Assembly (NCBI GenBank): GCA_026393895.1
Contig: JAPKZG010000044.1
Coordinates: forward strand, 1-44,380
Source of the DNA: Candidatus Aminicenantota bacterium
Lineage (GTDB): Bacteria; Acidobacteriota; Aminicenantia; Aminicenantales; UBA4085
Length of the DNA: 44,380 nt
Direction: 5' to 3'
Below are positions 23,971 to 32,663 of this stretch, piece by piece (within the stretch, counting starts at the first letter, position 1; each line of letters begins with the position of its first letter). Made by a program: the position numbers and the translations under genes. A model generated the notes under the pieces. That model was not told where the DNA came from. It saw only the letters and a list, made by a program, of their open reading frames with translations, and made no database searches.

Positions 23971-23998
23971 ATTCTATAGAAGAATTTACCCGAAGCAA
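23971..23998 (-). promoter_or_regulatory. Promoter of the TPM/dehydratase pair
   Basis: On the minus strand TTGCTT (23993-23998), 16-nt spacer, TAGAAT (23971-23976), then GGAGAGGG before the ATG at 23948. Confidence 0.6.
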
Positions 23999-24002
23999 AG
24001 AA

Positions 24003-24026
24003 GAAAAAAGCGGGAAAGCCCGCGCT
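24003..24026 (-). terminator. Intrinsic terminator after the FSR-like MFS gene
   Basis: On the minus strand GCGGG, CTTT loop, CCCGC (24010-24023) followed by six T (24009-24004) and more T-rich sequence, directly after the stop at 24027. It separates the MFS gene from the TPM gene, which has its own promoter. Confidence 0.85.
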
Positions 24027-25238
24027 TCAGACGCAGCCGTCGATTTTCCGGCTCTCCGTCTTCTCGTTCCGGCCGCCGAAAAATTCGGGCCCGCGGGGGA
24101 GATAGAACAGAAAAATTCCCAGGGTCAGGACGGCGGTGAGAAGGAACGGAACGTGGATGCCGATCGCGTCGGATAAAAATCCTGAAACGAGCGATACCAG
24201 GGCGCCGGAAAGGATCTGAATGTTGGACACCCAGCTGAAGGCTTGGGTTTGCTCTTCCGGGCGGACGGTCGAACCGACGAACGTATGGAGCGAAGGGTAC
24301 GTCATCAGGAGCAGCCCTCCGAAAATGAGAAGGGCGGCGACGGCCAAACCGCGGAAGGGCGATAAGCCGATCACAAAGAGGCAAACCGTCGTTCCGGCCA
24401 GGGTGGTCAAGAAGATATTTTTCCGTCCGAAACGCCGGCTGAGAAATCCATAGGAGTAACCCGTGACCGTACCGAGCCCCATCCAAAGGGCCAGGAAAAG
24501 CCCGGTTTGCCCCATCGGAATCTCGAACCGGTGGTTGAGGAGCGAGGGCGCATAATAAATGGTCACCGACCAGCCCATCCCTCCGAAGAAAAATCCGGGG
24601 ATGAAGCGTTTGACCCCGGCCAGAGAGTGAATCCAGGACCGCACTCCCAGGAGCGGCGGGGTTTCTTTGTTTCGCGAGGGGACGCCCCGGAGGGCGAAAA
24701 GGCTGAGGCCGACGAGGATGAGACCGAATCCCGCCCAGACGAAGAGGGGCGTCTTCCAGGACCAGCGCTGGGCCAGGAATCCGACCGTCAGGTAGGCGAG
24801 AACGACGCCGACGTTCCCGGAACCGCTTTGGATGCCCATCGCCCTGTCCAACTCTTTCCCGGAGCCCGACATGGATTTCGAAATCCAGGCGATAATCAGC
24901 GGATGATAGACGCTCGCGGCCAGGCGCAGCAGGAGGAAAAACAGAAGAAGGACGGCGAAGGAACGGGCCAGCGGAGTGAAGGCCAGGGCCGCGCAGATGC
25001 CCAGGCCGCTCGCCAGCAGGAAATTCCGGTAGTCCCTCCGGTACGAAAACCGGACCACGGCGAATTGGACGAGAAAGGTGGCGAAAAGGCCGAGGTTGGA
25101 GAGAAGTCCGATTTGGGAATATCTTGTGATCAGAAAACCGCGGCTGTAGAGAATGGGAAAGATCGTCGGAATGACGACCGTAGACGCGTCGGTCAGGGCG
25201 TGAAAAATCGAGGCGGAAAGAAGAATTCTTTTTTTCAT
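24027..25238 (-). CDS. MFS transporter, fosmidomycin-resistance-like layout
   Basis: A 403-aa inner-membrane carrier with about 12 helices. The start (LSASIFHALTDASTVVIPTIFPIL) and the loop motif VRFSYRRDYRNFLL between helices 2 and 3 match the Fsr-type group of the major facilitator superfamily; the second half repeats the pattern in GFLSRRFGRKNIFL. Such proteins are mostly drug or small-molecule exporters; the substrate is not predictable. It is flanked by a terminator downstream and a large hairpin repeat upstream, so it is transcribed alone. Confidence 0.87.
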   Translation of the reverse strand: MKKRILLSASIFHALTDASTVVIPTIFPILYSRGFLITRYSQIGLLSNLGLFATFLVQFAVVRFSYRRDYRNFLLASGLGICAALAFTPLARSFAVLLLFFLLLRLAASVYHPLIIAWISKSMSGSGKELDRAMGIQSGSGNVGVVLAYLTVGFLAQRWSWKTPLFVWAGFGLILVGLSLFALRGVPSRNKETPPLLGVRSWIHSLAGVKRFIPGFFFGGMGWSVTIYYAPSLLNHRFEIPMGQTGLFLALWMGLGTVTGYSYGFLSRRFGRKNIFLTTLAGTTVCLFVIGLSPFRGLAVAALLIFGGLLLMTYPSLHTFVGSTVRPEEQTQAFSWVSNIQILSGALVSLVSGFLSDAIGIHVPFLLTAVLTLGIFLFYLPRGPEFFGGRNEKTESRKIDGCV

Positions 25239-25280
25239 GAGAAAGAATTCAATGTAGCAGAACGGCCGGGACGAGGCAAT

Positions 25281-25379
25281 AAAGCGGCTTGATCCCGGAG
25301 ACAGCCTCCGCTCCGCTTCGTCACCCTGACGAGGGTCCCACTCCGCTCCGGGAGGCTGTCTCCGGGATTGAGCCGCTTT
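25281..25379. repeat. Long hairpin repeat, also a probable terminator
   Basis: Arms 25281-25309 and 25351-25379 match in 27 of 29 positions and contain GGAGGCTGTCTCCGGG. The loop holds a second small hairpin (ACCCT/AGGGT). T runs lie at both outer ends, so it could terminate the GMC oxidoreductase transcript. An 18-nt part of one arm (CGGCTCAATCCCGGAGAC) recurs exactly at 35562-35579, so it is a dispersed repeat. Confidence 0.75.
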
Positions 25380-25458
25380 TTCAGGTTTAATGGTGATGAT
25401 CCCGGCGAATGCATTGCTAATCTTGACTCGGGTCCCATGATAGCCATTCCCTGAAAAA

Positions 25459-27159
25459 TCAGGGCTGATAAGAAGACAGCGGGGGATGGACGGAGGTTCT
25501 CGTCAGAAGGCCGTCGGTTCTCCATTTTTTTTCGGCCGCGAGGGGCCGGATCGTTTTTTTCGGGGGGATGAAGGACATGGCCCGTTCCGAAAACGCGGTG
25601 ATCGAAAGAGCCGGGTTGACCCCCAGGTTTTCGGGGATCTGGGAGCCGTCGCAGACGAACATGTTCCGATATCCCTTAACGTGATTCTCCTCGTCGATCA
25701 CACCTTCCTCCGGCGTAGGGCCGACCGAGCATCCCCCCAGGATGTGGGCCGTGATGGGCGCGTTTATCGTCACCTCGGAGATGACGTTGCCCGCGACTCC
25801 CTTGATCCGCCCGGCCAGGCGCCGGGCGAACTCGTTGCCGATCGGGATCCAGGTCGGATTTCGGCGGTCGCTCCCGGACGTCGCCGCCAGGACCTTCGTA
25901 AACGGAAAGAACCAGGTCCGCCGGATTTTCAAATGGAAGAAATTATCGGCGGTCTGCATGACGAGCAGAATGATCGTCTTTTTCGCCCAACGGGGGGGAT
26001 AGCGCAGTTTCGCGTGGCGGACCGGGTGCCGGAGCTCGTTTCCGATCCACCGGAGGACCCGGGGAATTTTTTTATTGCCGTCGGTCAGGGCGGCCACGAG
26101 AACGGACATCGCATCATGCCCTTCGCCGAACCGGACGGGTTCGATATGAGTTTCTTCGTCCGGATGAACGCTCGACGTGATCGCCACACCCTTGGTGAAA
26201 TCGGTTTCAGGCGCGAGGGCCCGCACGCCGAGCATGGTCTCGCTGTTGGTCCGGACGTAGCGGCCGAGGTGATCCGAAAGGTTCGAAAGGCGGCCCTTTT
26301 TCTTCATGTTCAGGAGGAGCGCGTTGGTGCCCATCGTCCCGGCGGCGAAAACGAGTCCTTGGGCGCGGAAGGTCAGGCCCCGCCGGCCCTTCAGGAGGCC
26401 GGTCGTTTTTTTCGTTCGGATGAGATACCCCGCGCTTCCGTCCGGGGAGAGCGGCCGGACGTCAATGACCCGGTTCTCGGCGAAAACCCGGGCGCCGAAT
26501 TTGCGGGCGAAATACAGGTAATTCTTGTCCAGACTGTTCTTGGCGTCCTTGCGGCAGCCGGTCATGCATTCTCCGCAAAGCTCGCAGCCGATGCGGTCGG
26601 GGCCTTCACCCTCGAAATAGGGATCGGCCGAAACTTCTCCCTTCGTTCCGAAAAAGACGCCGACCGGCGTGGGCTGATATGTTTCGCTCCGGCCGATTTC
26701 CCCGGCCGTTTCCCGAAGAAGAACGTCCTGGGCGGTTTCCACGGGATTCCGGACGACCCCGAGCATGCGGCTCGCGAGTTCGTAGAACGGGGCGAATTCC
26801 TCCCTCCCGCCCAGTCGCCGGAGGCTGTCTCGTTGGAAAAAAACGTCGGGAGGAACGTAGAGGGTGTTGGCGTAATTGAGGCTGCCGCCGCCGACACCGG
26901 CCCCGGCCAGGATGAAAACCTTGTTCAGAAGGCGGAGCCGCCAAGTCCCGTGGAGACCGAGGGCCGGCATCCAGAGGAACTTCCGGAGGTTCCAGTTCCG
27001 GCGGGTGAACTCATCGGCGTTCCAATGGCGGCCGGCCTCGACGACGCCGATCGTGTAACCCTTCTGGGCCAGGCGCATGGCCGCCACGCTCCCGCCGAAT
27101 CCGGAGCCCACAACGAGGTAGTCGAATTCGAAATCCCAATTCTTCCGAGATTCCTGCAT
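25459..27159 (-). CDS. GMC-type FAD oxidoreductase with a ferredoxin-like Cys cluster
   Basis: A 566-aa flavoprotein. The FAD-binding Rossmann motif is VVGSGFGGSVAAMRLAQKG (about residues 16-34). AGAGVGGGSLNYANTLYVP is the second GMC signature. At about residue 190 comes CELCGECMTGCRKDAKNSLD, a Cys-rich insertion (CxxCxxCxxxC) that may bind an iron-sulphur cluster. The C-terminal half holds HILGGCSVG and FVCDGSQIPENLGVNPALSI, the substrate and FAD-closing segments seen in cholesterol-oxidase-like members. Substrate is uncertain, with a sterol- or alcohol-like compound possible. A promoter stands 12 nt upstream, with no Shine-Dalgarno. Confidence 0.88.
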   Translation of the reverse strand: MQESRKNWDFEFDYLVVGSGFGGSVAAMRLAQKGYTIGVVEAGRHWNADEFTRRNWNLRKFLWMPALGLHGTWRLRLLNKVFILAGAGVGGGSLNYANTLYVPPDVFFQRDSLRRLGGREEFAPFYELASRMLGVVRNPVETAQDVLLRETAGEIGRSETYQPTPVGVFFGTKGEVSADPYFEGEGPDRIGCELCGECMTGCRKDAKNSLDKNYLYFARKFGARVFAENRVIDVRPLSPDGSAGYLIRTKKTTGLLKGRRGLTFRAQGLVFAAGTMGTNALLLNMKKKGRLSNLSDHLGRYVRTNSETMLGVRALAPETDFTKGVAITSSVHPDEETHIEPVRFGEGHDAMSVLVAALTDGNKKIPRVLRWIGNELRHPVRHAKLRYPPRWAKKTIILLVMQTADNFFHLKIRRTWFFPFTKVLAATSGSDRRNPTWIPIGNEFARRLAGRIKGVAGNVISEVTINAPITAHILGGCSVGPTPEEGVIDEENHVKGYRNMFVCDGSQIPENLGVNPALSITAFSERAMSFIPPKKTIRPLAAEKKWRTDGLLTRTSVHPPLSSYQP

Positions 27160-27171
27160 TTTCGGGCTCAG

Positions 27172-27200
27172 ACTTTACTCGAGAACAAGGCTAGCGTCAA
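27172..27200 (-). promoter_or_regulatory. Sigma-70 promoter of the GMC oxidoreductase gene
   Basis: On the minus strand TTGACG (27195-27200), 17-nt spacer, TAAAGT (27172-27177). The ATG follows after 12 nt, implying a 5' UTR of about 5 nt. Confidence 0.6.
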
Positions 27201-27258
27201 GGAAATCAATAACAGGATTCCCCTTAAAATTTCGGCAGTGCTTCTTTTTCTGAGAATG

Positions 27259-27371
27259 CGGAATCTCTGATGGCCGTGAATACCTCCCTCCGGTATGCGG
27301 CTTCCGGCCAGTCCTACTCGACCTTTGGGAGTTAGGAGAGGCATTCCCGGCCACGGGGAGATTCCGTTTTT
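27259..27371 (+). ncRNA. Candidate branched structured RNA or palindromic element with T tract
   Basis: Nested inverted repeats: CGGAATCTC (27259-27267) with GAGATTCCG (27358-27366); GGCCGTGAATACC (27272-27284) with GGCATTCCCGGCC (27340-27352), 11 of 13 paired; and an inner hairpin TCCTACTC (27312-27319) with GGAGTTAGGA (27328-27337). The outer stem is followed by TTTTT. It lies in the 318-bp gap between divergent genes and codes for nothing evident. It could be a small RNA, a leader element for the downstream operon, or a mobile palindrome. Confidence 0.4.
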
Positions 27372-27436
27372 ATCACTCCAGCTATTGTCAGGCTAAGATC
27401 ATGAATATTCAAAAGGACATCACGAACTTCGGGAAG

Positions 27437-27466
27437 TTGTTCCGGGTCGATCCGATCTGATATGAT
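27437..27466 (+). promoter_or_regulatory. Extended -10 promoter of the glpA-like operon
   Basis: TGATATGAT with the -10 at 27461-27466; TTGTTC (27437-27442) is a modest -35 at spacer 18. The ATG at 27478 follows 11 nt after the -10. Confidence 0.55.
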
Positions 27467-27477
27467 TTCGATCCGCG

Positions 27478-28950
27478 ATGGAAGATCGAAAGACGGATGA
27501 CCTTTTCGACGTTGCCGTCATCGGCGGCGGCGTCGTCGGCTGCGCCGTGCTCCGGGAATTGTCCCGGTACCGCCTCCGGCCCGTTCTCCTGGAAAAATGT
27601 TTCGACCTCGGCGAAGGCGTCAGCAAGGGTAACAGCGGCGTCATTCATGCCGGGTTCAACGTCCGGACCGGGAGTCTGAAAGCCCGGGCCAACATCGCCG
27701 GCCTAAAGGCGATCTACGACCTCGCCGCCGGACTCCACGTCCCGTACCGGAAAACCGGGAAACTCGTCGTCGCTCCCGATGAGGAAGGACGGAGACACCT
27801 CGAGGAGCTCAAGGCCCAGGGCGACCGAAACGGAACGCCCGGCCTTGAAATCGTGAACGCTGAGGCGATCCGGAAATTCGAGCCGGCCGTGCGGGGGAAA
27901 TGGGCCCTCTATTCGCCGTGGACCGGCATCATTTCGCCGTATGAGTTCACGATCGCCCTGGCCGAAAGCGCCCGGCGGAACGGGGCCGAAGTCCGGCTGG
28001 GGCGGAACGTGACGGCGGCCGAATCCAAGCCGGACCGTTTCGTCCTTTCCACTTCGTCCGGCCCGGTTTCCGCCCGCTGGGTGATCAATTGCGCCGGCCT
28101 GTGGGCCGACGAAGTGGCCGGGATGGCTGGCTCCGCGGATTTCCGGGTCTATCCCTACAAGGGCGAATACCTGATTTTGGACAAGGCGGCAGGCGACATT
28201 CTCCGTATGCCCATTTATCCGGTTCCTCCCCGCGACGAATCCTCGCTCGGAATCCATCTGACCCCGACGATGGAGGGCCCCGTCCTTTTAGGTCCGAGCG
28301 GCGAATACGTGGACGATAAAAACGACGCGCGTTCAACCCGCCCGGTCATGGACATGCTCAAGGCCGAGGCCTTCCGGATGGTTCCGGCGCTAGGCCGATT
28401 TCCGGTCATTCATGCTTACACGGGCCTGCGGCCGAAGATCGACGGCCCCGGCGAAACGGGCGGGCCGGCCGATTTCGTGGTTGCCGAAAGCGATCGCCGT
28501 CCCCGGTGGGTCAACTTCGGGGGAATCGAATCGCCCGGCCTGACCGCCGCGCCCGCCCTGGCCGAAATGGTCGTAGAAATCATTGGAACGAAGGAGGCCT
28601 TGAGCTCCAAGGACGGCTTCGAGCCGGGCTTGCCCGACCTCCCCCGGTTCGCCCGCCTGGACGACGGGGCCCGGGCCGCCCGGGCCGCGGCCGATCCCGA
28701 CTGGGGCGAGATGGTCTGCCGTTGCGAACATGTCACCCGGGCGGAAGTCCGGACCGCCGTCCGGAATCCGTTTGGGGCGAATTCGCTGGACGCGATCAAG
28801 CGGCGGACGCGGTGCGGCATGGGCCGTTGCCAGGGCGGCTTCTGTACGCCGCGGATCGTAGAAATTCTTCAGGCCGAGGGATTGAAGCCGGAGGACATCA
28901 CCAAGCGAGGAGGTCTTTCGCGCCTCGTTTTCGGGAGGATCAAGCCTTGA
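27478..28950 (+). CDS. glpA: FAD-dependent glycerol-3-phosphate dehydrogenase with [2Fe-2S] domain
   Basis: A 490-aa flavoprotein of the anaerobic glycerol-3-phosphate dehydrogenase type, oxidising glycerol 3-phosphate to dihydroxyacetone phosphate. The FAD motif is VIGGGVVGCAVLRELSRY (residues about 13-30). KGNSGVIHAGF and RWVINCAGLWADEVA are DAO-fold segments. The C-terminus carries a BFD-like [2Fe-2S] domain with MVCRCEHVTRAEV and RRTRCGMGRCQGGFC (CxC and CxxxxC). Next to it are an FAD/NAD oxidoreductase and a DUF1667 protein, a conserved three-gene set of anaerobes such as Thermotoga and clostridia, which supports the call; no glycerol kinase is in view. Confidence 0.88.
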   Translation: MEDRKTDDLFDVAVIGGGVVGCAVLRELSRYRLRPVLLEKCFDLGEGVSKGNSGVIHAGFNVRTGSLKARANIAGLKAIYDLAAGLHVPYRKTGKLVVAPDEEGRRHLEELKAQGDRNGTPGLEIVNAEAIRKFEPAVRGKWALYSPWTGIISPYEFTIALAESARRNGAEVRLGRNVTAAESKPDRFVLSTSSGPVSARWVINCAGLWADEVAGMAGSADFRVYPYKGEYLILDKAAGDILRMPIYPVPPRDESSLGIHLTPTMEGPVLLGPSGEYVDDKNDARSTRPVMDMLKAEAFRMVPALGRFPVIHAYTGLRPKIDGPGETGGPADFVVAESDRRPRWVNFGGIESPGLTAAPALAEMVVEIIGTKEALSSKDGFEPGLPDLPRFARLDDGARAARAAADPDWGEMVCRCEHVTRAEVRTAVRNPFGANSLDAIKRRTRCGMGRCQGGFCTPRIVEILQAEGLKPEDITKRGGLSRLVFGRIKP

Positions 28951-30257
28951 CGGTTTTCGGGATGGGGAAGCACGGGAATGTGGGCGTGAAAACTCAGGGA
29001 TTCGCGACTCCGCTCGAGCGGCTCCGGGATGTCGATGTCGCCGTGATCGGCGGCGGACCGGCCGGACTGGCGGCCGCTTTGGGAGCGAGCCGGGCCGGGG
29101 CCGAAGTCGTCATCCTGGAGCGGGGAAAGCGCCTCGGCGGAATCCTAAACCAATGCATTCACGACGGATTCGGGTTGGCGCTGTACAAGGAATCCATTTC
29201 CGGGCCGGAGTACGCGGAGCGTTTGATGGACGATGTCGGCCGCGAAGGGATCCGCGTCGAAACGGGAGCGATGGTCCTGGATCTTTCGGCCGACAAGATA
29301 TTGCGGGTCAACTCCCGTTCCGGATACAGCCTTGTCCGGGCGAAATCCGTCGTCCTGGCCATGGGTTGCCGGGAACGGACCCGGGACATGATCGAAATCC
29401 CCGGAGACAGGCCGGCCGGCGTGTGGACCGCGGGGACCGCCCAGAACCTTGTGAACCTCCAGAATCTCCGTCTGGGAAACGAAATCGTGATCCTCGGCTC
29501 GGGCGACATCGGGCTCATCATGGCCCGTCGCCTGACGTTCGAGGGAATGAAGGTGAAGGGTGTTTTCGAAATCCTGCCCTGGGTCGGCGGCCTCGAACGG
29601 AATGTCCGCCAGTGCTTGAGCGATTTTTCGATTCCGCTGGAACTTACGACGACCGTCGTCGACATCTGCGGTCGGGACCGGCTCTCGTCCGTCGTCGTCT
29701 CCCGAGTCGACGAGGCTTTGAAACCGCTGGCCGGAACGGAACGGGAGATCCCCTGTGACACCCTGCTACTCTCAGTCGGGCTCATCCCCGAGAATGAGCT
29801 GTCGAAAAGGGCGGGCGTCGAACTTTCCCCGGCGACCGGCGGGGCCGTCGTCGACGAAATGTTCATGACCTCCGTTCCGGGCGTCTTTTCCTGCGGGAAC
29901 GTCCTCCAGATCCATGACGTCGCCGACTGGGCTTCGTTCGAAGGTTTTGTCGCCGGAAAAAACGCCGCGTTACATGCCCGGGGAGAGATACCGACGAGGG
30001 GGACAATCGTCCGAATCACGCCTGGAGCGGGAGTTCGGTATGCTCTGCCTCAAATCGTCCGGAGGAGCGCGGCCGGAGTCGATCTTCATTTCCGGGTGAC
30101 GGCACCCCGGCGGAACGTTTGGATCGAGGCGCGCGGATCGGCAAGCGGAACGATCTTTTTCCGGCGGAAATTTCCCCGGCTTCTTCCTTCGGAACTTCAG
30201 AAAATCAAACTGACAACCGCGATCGACGAGGACCTGGAGGTAGCGGCCCATGACTGA
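28947..30257 (+). CDS. FAD/NAD(P)-dependent oxidoreductase of the glpA operon
   Basis: A 436-aa pyridine-nucleotide-disulphide-oxidoreductase-like protein. The TTG at 28947 is chosen because GGGAGG lies 8-9 nt upstream and it overlaps the glpA stop as TTGA; ATG 28962 has no ribosome binding site. The FAD motif is VAVIGGGPAGLAAALGASRAG, then RLGGILNQCIHDGFGL, typical of this group; a second Rossmann motif, VILGSGDIGLIMARRL, binds NAD(P). FSCGNVLQIHDVADWASFEG closes the FAD site. There is no CxxC redox pair, so it is not a thioredoxin reductase. I infer it passes electrons from the glycerol-3-phosphate dehydrogenase to NAD(P). Confidence 0.88.
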   Translation: MTVFGMGKHGNVGVKTQGFATPLERLRDVDVAVIGGGPAGLAAALGASRAGAEVVILERGKRLGGILNQCIHDGFGLALYKESISGPEYAERLMDDVGREGIRVETGAMVLDLSADKILRVNSRSGYSLVRAKSVVLAMGCRERTRDMIEIPGDRPAGVWTAGTAQNLVNLQNLRLGNEIVILGSGDIGLIMARRLTFEGMKVKGVFEILPWVGGLERNVRQCLSDFSIPLELTTTVVDICGRDRLSSVVVSRVDEALKPLAGTEREIPCDTLLLSVGLIPENELSKRAGVELSPATGGAVVDEMFMTSVPGVFSCGNVLQIHDVADWASFEGFVAGKNAALHARGEIPTRGTIVRITPGAGVRYALPQIVRRSAAGVDLHFRVTAPRRNVWIEARGSASGTIFFRRKFPRLLPSELQKIKLTTAIDEDLEVAAHD

Positions 30258-30612
30258 CCGGCTGACCTGTCTCCTTTGCCCGATCGGCTGCGAACTTGAA
30301 GTCGAAGCCGGCGGGGGAGACGTCCGTGTCCGGGGACATCAGTGCGACAAGGGAATCGATTTCGCGTCCGAGGAAGTCCTCCGGCCGAAACGGAACCTGA
30401 CTACATCCGTTCCGTTGAAAGGGACGGTCGACCGGATGGTCTCGGTCCGGTTGAGCGATCGCGTGCCCCGCGAGATGATTTTTCCGATTTTGGCCGAGAT
30501 CACAACGCTTCGTCCGTCTGCTCCGGTCCGCCGGGGCGACGTCCTCATCGCCGACGTTTGCGGAACGGGCGTCGACGTCATCGCGACCCGGACGGTCGCA
30601 TCATCCGGATGA
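30250..30612 (+). CDS. DUF1667 family protein
   Basis: A 120-aa protein with the DUF1667 layout: LTCLLCPIGCELEVEA (CxxCPxGC), RGHQCDKGIDFASEEVLRP and LTTSVPLKGTVDRMVSVRL. The four N-terminal cysteines could hold an iron-sulphur cluster. It overlaps the oxidoreductase gene by 8 nt and has GGAGG at 30236. Its constant link to GlpA-like and FAD oxidoreductase genes suggests a third, electron-transfer or regulatory subunit. Confidence 0.9.
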   Translation: MTDRLTCLLCPIGCELEVEAGGGDVRVRGHQCDKGIDFASEEVLRPKRNLTTSVPLKGTVDRMVSVRLSDRVPREMIFPILAEITTLRPSAPVRRGDVLIADVCGTGVDVIATRTVASSG

Positions 30613-30639
30613 TTCGGGGACGGATCCGTCAACCCAGAA

Positions 30640-31986
30640 TCAATCGAAATAGCCGGTCAGGTCGTCCCGGTTGAGTCCCTTTTCCAGGGCGACGCGGGCC
30701 ACCGCCCGGGCGACGTTCCGGTGGAGGCCGAGATCCAACGGGCTCGGAACGATCTCGCCCTTCGGGGCGGACTCGGCGATCGTTCGGGCCGCCGCAAGCA
30801 GCATGTCCTGGGTGATGCGGGGGACGTTGGCGTCCACGGCGCCCCGGAAGATCCCGGGGAATCCCAGAACGTTGTTGACGGCCTTGCCGTCGGCGGCGAA
30901 GGCCGCCCCGGCCTCCATGGCCGCGGCCGGGTCGATTTCGGGAACCGGATTGGAGAGGGACAGGATGATCTGTCCGGGCCGGACCATGAACGGCTTGATG
31001 AGCCCGGCCGCTCCGGTCACCGTGACGACGACGTCGCAGGACGACATGATTTCTCCCAAACTCGACGGCGTCCCGCCGAAACCCTCAAACCGGCGCAGGG
31101 CGCCGGCGGCGAGGTCCGCGCCCAAGACCGTCCGGCCGGCGAAAAACATCAGCATTTTTCCGATGGCCATCCCGGCCGCGCCCAGCCCGACGACCCCGAT
31201 GCGGGAGTCACGAAGCGGTTTGCCGACCGTCTTTTCGACGTTGAGAAGGGCGGCGACGACGACGGTGGCCGTCCCGTGCTGGTCGTCGTGGAGGACCGGT
31301 ATGTCGACCCGGTCCTGGATCCGCGTTTCGATGTCGAAACACCGGGGCGCGGAAATGTCCTCGAGCTGACTGGCGCTGAACGTCGGGGCGATCGCCACCA
31401 CCGCTTCGACGATTTGGTCGACATCCTTGGTGTCAAGGAGAATCGGGATTCCGGACAATCCGGAGAACGTCTCCATCAGGCTGGCCTTGCCCTCCATGAC
31501 CGGCATGGCCGCCCGCGGCCCGATGTCGCCCAGGCCCAAGACGGCGGTTCCGTCGGTGACGATCGCCACGAAATGGCGAATGGCCGTATACCGGCGGACG
31601 AGCCTGGGATCCTTCGCGATCTTGAGGCAAACCTCCGCGACTCCCGGCGTATAGACGCGTCGGAGAACTTCGAGGCTGTCGATTTTATAGCGGCTTCGGA
31701 TGGCGATCTTTCCCCCTTGATGCATTTCCAAAACGTCGTCCCGGACTTCGAGAAGGGTGACGTTGGGGACGGTCCCGGCCACGGCAATCAGTTGTTCCAT
31801 CGCCTCCGGTCCGTCGGCGAAGACGACGATGTCGCGTTCGACATGCGTCGTCCCTTGGCGCAGGACGCGGATTTCCCCGATGTCCCCGCCGGCTTCGCCG
31901 AGCGTCAATAATAACCGGCCAAGCGCGCCCGGGATCTGCCGCAATCGGCAGCGGAACGTCCGCATTGTTTTTTCTTCCCACCACAT
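30640..31986 (-). CDS. NAD-type malic enzyme with N-terminal ACT domain
   Basis: A 448-aa enzyme that decarboxylates malate to pyruvate with reduction of NAD(P). Residues about 8-85 are an ACT domain (FRCRLRQIPGALGRLLLTLG, then VERDIVVFADGPEAMEQL), a likely amino-acid-sensing module. The catalytic part shows RRVYTPGVAEVCLKIA, AIVTDGTAVLGLGDIGP, the divalent-metal segment IPVLHDDQHGTATVVVAAL and the NAD fold IGVVGLGAAGMAIGKM; the end has ILSLSNPVPEIDP and GKAVNNVLGFPGIFRG. The start follows GAGGAG. It lies 24 nt after the DUF2284 gene, so the two are probably one operon. Confidence 0.93.
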   Translation of the reverse strand: MWWEEKTMRTFRCRLRQIPGALGRLLLTLGEAGGDIGEIRVLRQGTTHVERDIVVFADGPEAMEQLIAVAGTVPNVTLLEVRDDVLEMHQGGKIAIRSRYKIDSLEVLRRVYTPGVAEVCLKIAKDPRLVRRYTAIRHFVAIVTDGTAVLGLGDIGPRAAMPVMEGKASLMETFSGLSGIPILLDTKDVDQIVEAVVAIAPTFSASQLEDISAPRCFDIETRIQDRVDIPVLHDDQHGTATVVVAALLNVEKTVGKPLRDSRIGVVGLGAAGMAIGKMLMFFAGRTVLGADLAAGALRRFEGFGGTPSSLGEIMSSCDVVVTVTGAAGLIKPFMVRPGQIILSLSNPVPEIDPAAAMEAGAAFAADGKAVNNVLGFPGIFRGAVDANVPRITQDMLLAAARTIAESAPKGEIVPSPLDLGLHRNVARAVARVALEKGLNRDDLTGYFD

Positions 31987-32010
31987 GGTGATGCTCCTCG
32001 CGTTTGGGAA

Positions 32011-32550
32011 TCAGTCGATCAGAAGGAAGGCGTACCGGTTCATGGCCTTGTCGTAATCGGACAAGACCTCGATCGGGTATCCCGCCCGAAGAACCGTGGA
32101 AAAGACGTCCACGGCCATCGCCTCCGGCGTCGGCCGGGCCATTTTCGGATTTTTGCATTTGTCCCGCGAGCCGCCGCATTCCTTGCAGATCAGGCAGCTG
32201 TCCATGGGCAAAAGAAAGGCCTTGACGTTGCCCGATAAAAAGGCCTCCCGCTCAAGCGCGGTCAGGCGGGCGTTGATTTCGCGCGTCCAGGCGTGGCGGT
32301 CCCCGGGCGCGTCCACCTTCTTTTCAAACCGGAAGATGACTCCCCGCCGGTATTCCTGAAAAAACCGGGCGCAGTCCTCGACCGGCGGCGTGTTCGGCGG
32401 GCAGGCTGCGCCCTTCCCGTAATCGGGGCAGCCGAACAGGCACTTCATCCGGACCCAATGGGCGACGACCGTGTCTTTCGGTGGAAACCACTTGAAATCC
32501 TCAAACCCGTGACGGCGGAAGAGGTCCTCGAGCGCGGAACGATCGGGCAT
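32011..32550 (-). CDS. DUF2284 predicted metal-binding protein
   Basis: A 179-aa Cys-rich protein. The start at 32550 is preferred over the ATG at 32628 because AGGAG lies 7 nt upstream and the longer form would begin inside the predicted -10. Cys clusters: MKCLFGCPDYGKGAACPPNT, then SCLICKECGGSRDKCKNPKM. The family is thought to bind metal or an iron-sulphur cluster and is common in anaerobes and methanogens; its role is unknown. It precedes the malic enzyme gene. Confidence 0.87.
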   Translation of the reverse strand: MPDRSALEDLFRRHGFEDFKWFPPKDTVVAHWVRMKCLFGCPDYGKGAACPPNTPPVEDCARFFQEYRRGVIFRFEKKVDAPGDRHAWTREINARLTALEREAFLSGNVKAFLLPMDSCLICKECGGSRDKCKNPKMARPTPEAMAVDVFSTVLRAGYPIEVLSDYDKAMNRYAFLLID

Positions 32551-32626
32551 GAATCTTCTCCTCTGGGCCCGGATTATTCGCGAGTCAAGACGGCGCATGA
32601 ATAGATCGGGCTCGGAAAGCGGCGCC

Positions 32627-32641
32627 ATTATAGCATATAAT
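32627..32641. promoter_or_regulatory. Overlapping divergent -10 boxes
   Basis: TATAAT on the plus strand (32636-32641) faces TATAAT on the minus strand (32627-32632) three bases away. They would serve trmJ and the DUF2284 gene and can hardly be occupied together. Their positions rule out the ATGs at 32643 and 32628 as starts. Confidence 0.55.
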
Positions 32642-32663
32642 AATGGACCCGGAAGGACGCCTC

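Noticed and set aside
27259-27371. 6S RNA or signal-recognition-particle RNA
   Set aside because: Too short for 6S and lacking its long bulged helix layout; lacks the SRP tetraloop and GGAAGCAGCC-type core.
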